A DNA stretch of 64,000 nucleotides from Brachyspira aalborgi (GTDB lineage: Bacteria > Spirochaetota > Brachyspiria > Brachyspirales > Brachyspiraceae), in the NCBI RefSeq assembly GCF_008016455.1, contig NZ_SAXU01000001.1:186001-250000 (forward strand), given 5' to 3'. The notes beneath the pieces were generated by a model. The model did not search any database, had not been told where the DNA came from, and saw nothing but the letters and a program-made list of their open reading frames with translations. Below are positions 62,016 to 64,000 of the stretch, one piece after another (the first letter of the stretch is position 1; the number at the start of each line of letters is the position of its first letter). A program made the translations under genes and the position numbers.

Positions 62016-63428
62016 TCAATTAGAAATATCCAACTTTTCAAGCTTTTTAATATTTGTAATGTTTTTAGGCGCTTTTTTAATTTTATTTAAACTTAAATCT
62101 ATTTCTTTTAAATTAATCAAACTGCATAATTCTTTTGGGAATTCTTTAAATTTATTATCCGCTAAATAAATTGTGTTCAATTTTTTAAGTTTATTAATAT
62201 TTTTAGGTAATTTCTTTAATTTATTACGGCTTGCATCCAAATCTTTTAATTTATTTAAATTAGATATTTTCTCACTTAAATTTTTGATTTTATTATCGGA
62301 TATATTTAATACTTTTAAATTTTTTAAATTATATAATTTTTCTGGCAATTCTGTTAAATTATTAAAAGATAAATCAAGCTCCTTTAACTTTTTAAGTTTT
62401 TCTATATCTTTGGGTAAATTATTTAATTTATTACCGCTTAAATCGAGTTTTCGTAAATTAATTAAATTGCATAATTCTTTTGGGAATTCCGCTAAATCCT
62501 TATTAGAAAAATCAAGCTCTTTTAAGTTCTTAAGTTTTGCCATATTTTTAGGAAATATTTTTATTTCATTCCTATCTATATCCAATATTTCTAAATTTTC
62601 CAAATCGCATATTCCTTCTGGCAAACTTTTTAATTTATTATCTCTTAAATCAAGTTCTTTCAATTTTTTTAATTTAGCTATATCTTTGGGTAAATTATTT
62701 AATTTATTACCGCTTAAATCGAGTTTTCGTAAATTAATTAAATTGCATAATTCTTCTGGCAACTCTTTTAAATTGTTAAAATATGAATTAAGTTCTTTCA
62801 ATTTTTTAAGCTTTGCTATATTTCTGGGTAATATTCTTATTTTATTGCAATTTATATTCAGTATTTCTAAATTTTCTAAATTGCCTATTTCATCTGGTAA
62901 ACTTTTTAATCTACTACTGTCTAATTTAAGTTCCTTCAAATTTCTTAATTTAGATATATCTTTTGGCAGTTTATCAATCTCATCAGAGCTAAACTCAAGA
63001 TATTCTAAATTAACTAAATCGCATAATTCTTTTGGAAATTCCGTAAGGTTATTATGGGCTAAACGAACTCCTTTTAATTTTTTCAATTTATTTATTCCTT
63101 CTGACAACTTGTCAATTTTAACTCCCCGTTTTGAGCCGACTATAATAAGTTCTTCTAAATTTTTCAAATTATATATTTCTTCGGGAATGGTTTCTCTATT
63201 TATTATAATTAATTTTTTAATATTTTTAAGTTTAAAAAATTCTTTTGGAATATAATCATAATTAATAGTAAAATAAGTGAGATTTAATAATTTTTCTTTT
63301 GTAATCTTTTTATAATCTACTATTTTATAATCTCCTAAATATTTTATACCGTTGTCTTTAATCCATTTTTTAATTATTTCAAAATCTTTATCAGTCAAAG
63401 TTTCTTTTTTAATTGTCGTATTTTTCAT
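62016..63428 (-). CDS. Leucine-rich-repeat protein
   Basis: 470 residues, nearly all made of about 18 LRR units of 23 residues (LxxLKELDLSxNxLxxLPxxI), the LPxxI type found in bacterial and plant LRRs. A short N-terminal region (~1-60) precedes them. No signal peptide or membrane span is visible. An ~80-base block at 62402 recurs at 62678, 276 bases away (exactly four repeat units), so it was recently duplicated. AAGGA precedes the ATG by 9 bases. Function unknown; protein binding is assumed. Confidence 0.9.
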   Translation of the reverse strand: MKNTTIKKETLTDKDFEIIKKWIKDNGIKYLGDYKIVDYKKITKEKLLNLTYFTINYDYIPKEFFKLKNIKKLIIINRETIPEEIYNLKNLEELIIVGSKRGVKIDKLSEGINKLKKLKGVRLAHNNLTEFPKELCDLVNLEYLEFSSDEIDKLPKDISKLRNLKELKLDSSRLKSLPDEIGNLENLEILNINCNKIRILPRNIAKLKKLKELNSYFNNLKELPEELCNLINLRKLDLSGNKLNNLPKDIAKLKKLKELDLRDNKLKSLPEGICDLENLEILDIDRNEIKIFPKNMAKLKNLKELDFSNKDLAEFPKELCNLINLRKLDLSGNKLNNLPKDIEKLKKLKELDLSFNNLTELPEKLYNLKNLKVLNISDNKIKNLSEKISNLNKLKDLDASRNKLKKLPKNINKLKKLNTIYLADNKFKEFPKELCSLINLKEIDLSLNKIKKAPKNITNIKKLEKLDISN

Positions 63429-63569
63429 AATATAAAATCCTTAATCATTATATAAAATTACAAATGCCATAATTAATATATTTTCAAATTATGGCATTAC
63501 TCAAATATAAATCTTATTATATAAACTATATTTATAGTTTTACTAAAAAATTAAATCAAAAAACCGCGT

Positions 63570-63737
63570 TTATCTTGTAAGTTCTTTCATTATTTTTTCG
63601 TTTTCTTTTTCCAATCTTTCGATAAGCCTGTTTTTGTTTTCAATAAAATCATCGATAGATTCTCGAATTTTGCTAATCTCCTTATTGTTTTTCTCAAGCT
63701 CCTTAATCATAGTTTTAATTTTCATTTCAGTAAGCAT
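63570..63737 (-). CDS. Small coiled-coil protein, 55 aa
   Basis: Reads MLTEMKIKTMIKELEKNN then KEISKIRESIDDFIENKN and RLIERLEKENEKIMKELTR: highly charged heptads, clearly a coiled coil with no hydrophobic signal. A strong GGAGGAG lies 5-6 bases before the ATG. It is preceded by the MBL-fold gene in the same direction (43 bases). Too short for automatic gene calling. No family recognised. Confidence 0.65.
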   Translation of the reverse strand: MLTEMKIKTMIKELEKNNKEISKIRESIDDFIENKNRLIERLEKENEKIMKELTR

Positions 63738-63780
63738 ATTTGCTCCTCCGTAATTTTTATTTTTTTGTTTTTATCTATTA

Positions 63781-64000
63781 TCAAAAATTATATTGATAAT
63801 CATGAATAATTTTGCTACCTGAATATCTTTCAAACCATTTTGCATTTTCTGTGTGAATGGGAATTATATATTCGGGTTCAGTTTTTTTAATTAAAGCGTC
63901 TATCGTTTTTACATCCGCATGTCCGCTTGTATGTAATTTAATTATTTTCACCTCCTTTTCTTTCATAAAATTTATAAATTGTTTCATCTCGTCATTTTCT
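63781..64000 (-). CDS. MBL-fold metallo-hydrolase, partial (C-terminal end)
   Basis: The last ~73 codons: HTSGHADVKTIDALIKKTEPEYIIPIHTENAKWFERYS. HTSGHA and IIPIHTENAKWF match the C-terminal part of beta-CASP/RNase J-like or lactonase-type metallo-beta-lactamase-fold hydrolases, where this His binds the second metal. The frame stays open past the right edge (ENDE before the first visible Met), so the start is outside the window. The exact subfamily cannot be decided. Confidence 0.75.
   Translation of the reverse strand, partial: ENDEMKQFINFMKEKEVKIIKLHTSGHADVKTIDALIKKTEPEYIIPIHTENAKWFERYSGSKIIHDYQYNF

Noticed and set aside
62173-63255. 360-codon + strand ORF opposite the LRR gene
   Set aside because: It mirrors the periodic LRR coding sequence on the other strand; low-complexity Phe/Leu/Ser-rich protein, no RBS, no family pattern.
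62016-63428. LRR repeats as a CRISPR or satellite array
   Set aside because: The 69-base periodicity is that of 23-codon protein repeats with sequence divergence at third positions.

Overview
The window is about 64 kb of very AT-rich DNA (roughly a quarter G+C) from a bacterial chromosome. A lipoprotein-rich gene set, many paralogous surface proteins and above all an iron ABC importer with three tandem binding lipoproteins (the bitABCD arrangement described in Brachyspira hyodysenteriae) point to the spirochaete genus Brachyspira. I cannot name the species. Most of it is ordinary chromosome: housekeeping genes mixed with secreted or membrane proteins, and no prophage, IS element or CRISPR array.

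Layout. 1-8.3 kb: MalY/PatB aminotransferase (cut by the left edge), small zinc-ribbon proteins, tRNA-Leu, a YihY-family membrane protein, an S55 peptidase/beta-propeller pair and an outer-membrane barrel behind a T13 tract. 8.4-17.4 kb: rnc, rpe, proA, a FecR-domain protein, a 4'-phosphopantetheinyl transferase, a DNA methylase, a CAP protein, ExbD/TolR, a PP-loop thiolase-like protein and deoB. 17.4-20.6 kb: a membrane protein plus GT2 glycosyltransferase operon behind a repeat leader. 20.6-26.3 kb: Rpn nuclease, acyl-ACP thioesterase, rpiB, dsbD-like, DJ-1-like and a DUF438 protein. 26.4-30.5 kb: FkbM methyltransferase behind a second repeat leader, a TPR protein and an HExxH lipoprotein. 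30.8-35.1 kb: an Rrf2/NAD(P)-reductase pair and secA. 35.3-41.5 kb: the bit iron importer behind a third repeat leader. 41.6-50.5 kb: an HExxH surface protein, an NSS transporter with a 31-residue partner, rex, folD, a YugP-like peptidase and a Maf/DUF115 protein. 50.6-51.4 kb: a small lipoprotein behind a fourth repeat leader. 51.5-64 kb: glycerate kinase/GntP/CdaR, an M24 peptidase, an HNH/UDG-like pair, a GH57 enzyme, thrB, an LRR protein, a small coiled-coil protein and an MBL-fold protein cut by the right edge.

The main discovery candidate is a repeated regulatory design seen four times (about 17.43-17.66, 26.40-26.59, 41.21-41.50 and 51.02-51.39 kb). Each has a near-consensus TTGACA promoter, a short leader ORF that enters a pure pentanucleotide repeat (a different pentamer each time: CACTA, AATTC, ATCCT, AGAAC), a terminator-like hairpin, and then the ribosome-binding site and start of a surface-related gene. 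Just past the repeat the present reading frame stops, but in every case the +1 frame stays open through the hairpin. In three loci it ends in a TGA that overlaps the gene's ATG (ATGA); in the fourth it runs in frame into the gene. Gain of one repeat or loss of two would join leader and open frame. I infer a phase-variation switch in which repeat number decides whether ribosomes pass through, and so disarm, an attenuator. The proposed targets are a glycan-synthesis operon, an FkbM methyltransferase, the bit iron importer and a lipoprotein, all cell-surface functions. The architecture is read directly from the sequence; the mechanism is inference.

Other regulatory signals include twin TGTAAT-N7-ATTACA sites between the divergent Rrf2 and reductase genes, a Rex-like palindrome upstream of rex, and three apparently leaderless starts (rnc, the Rpn gene and the leader ORF of the FkbM locus).
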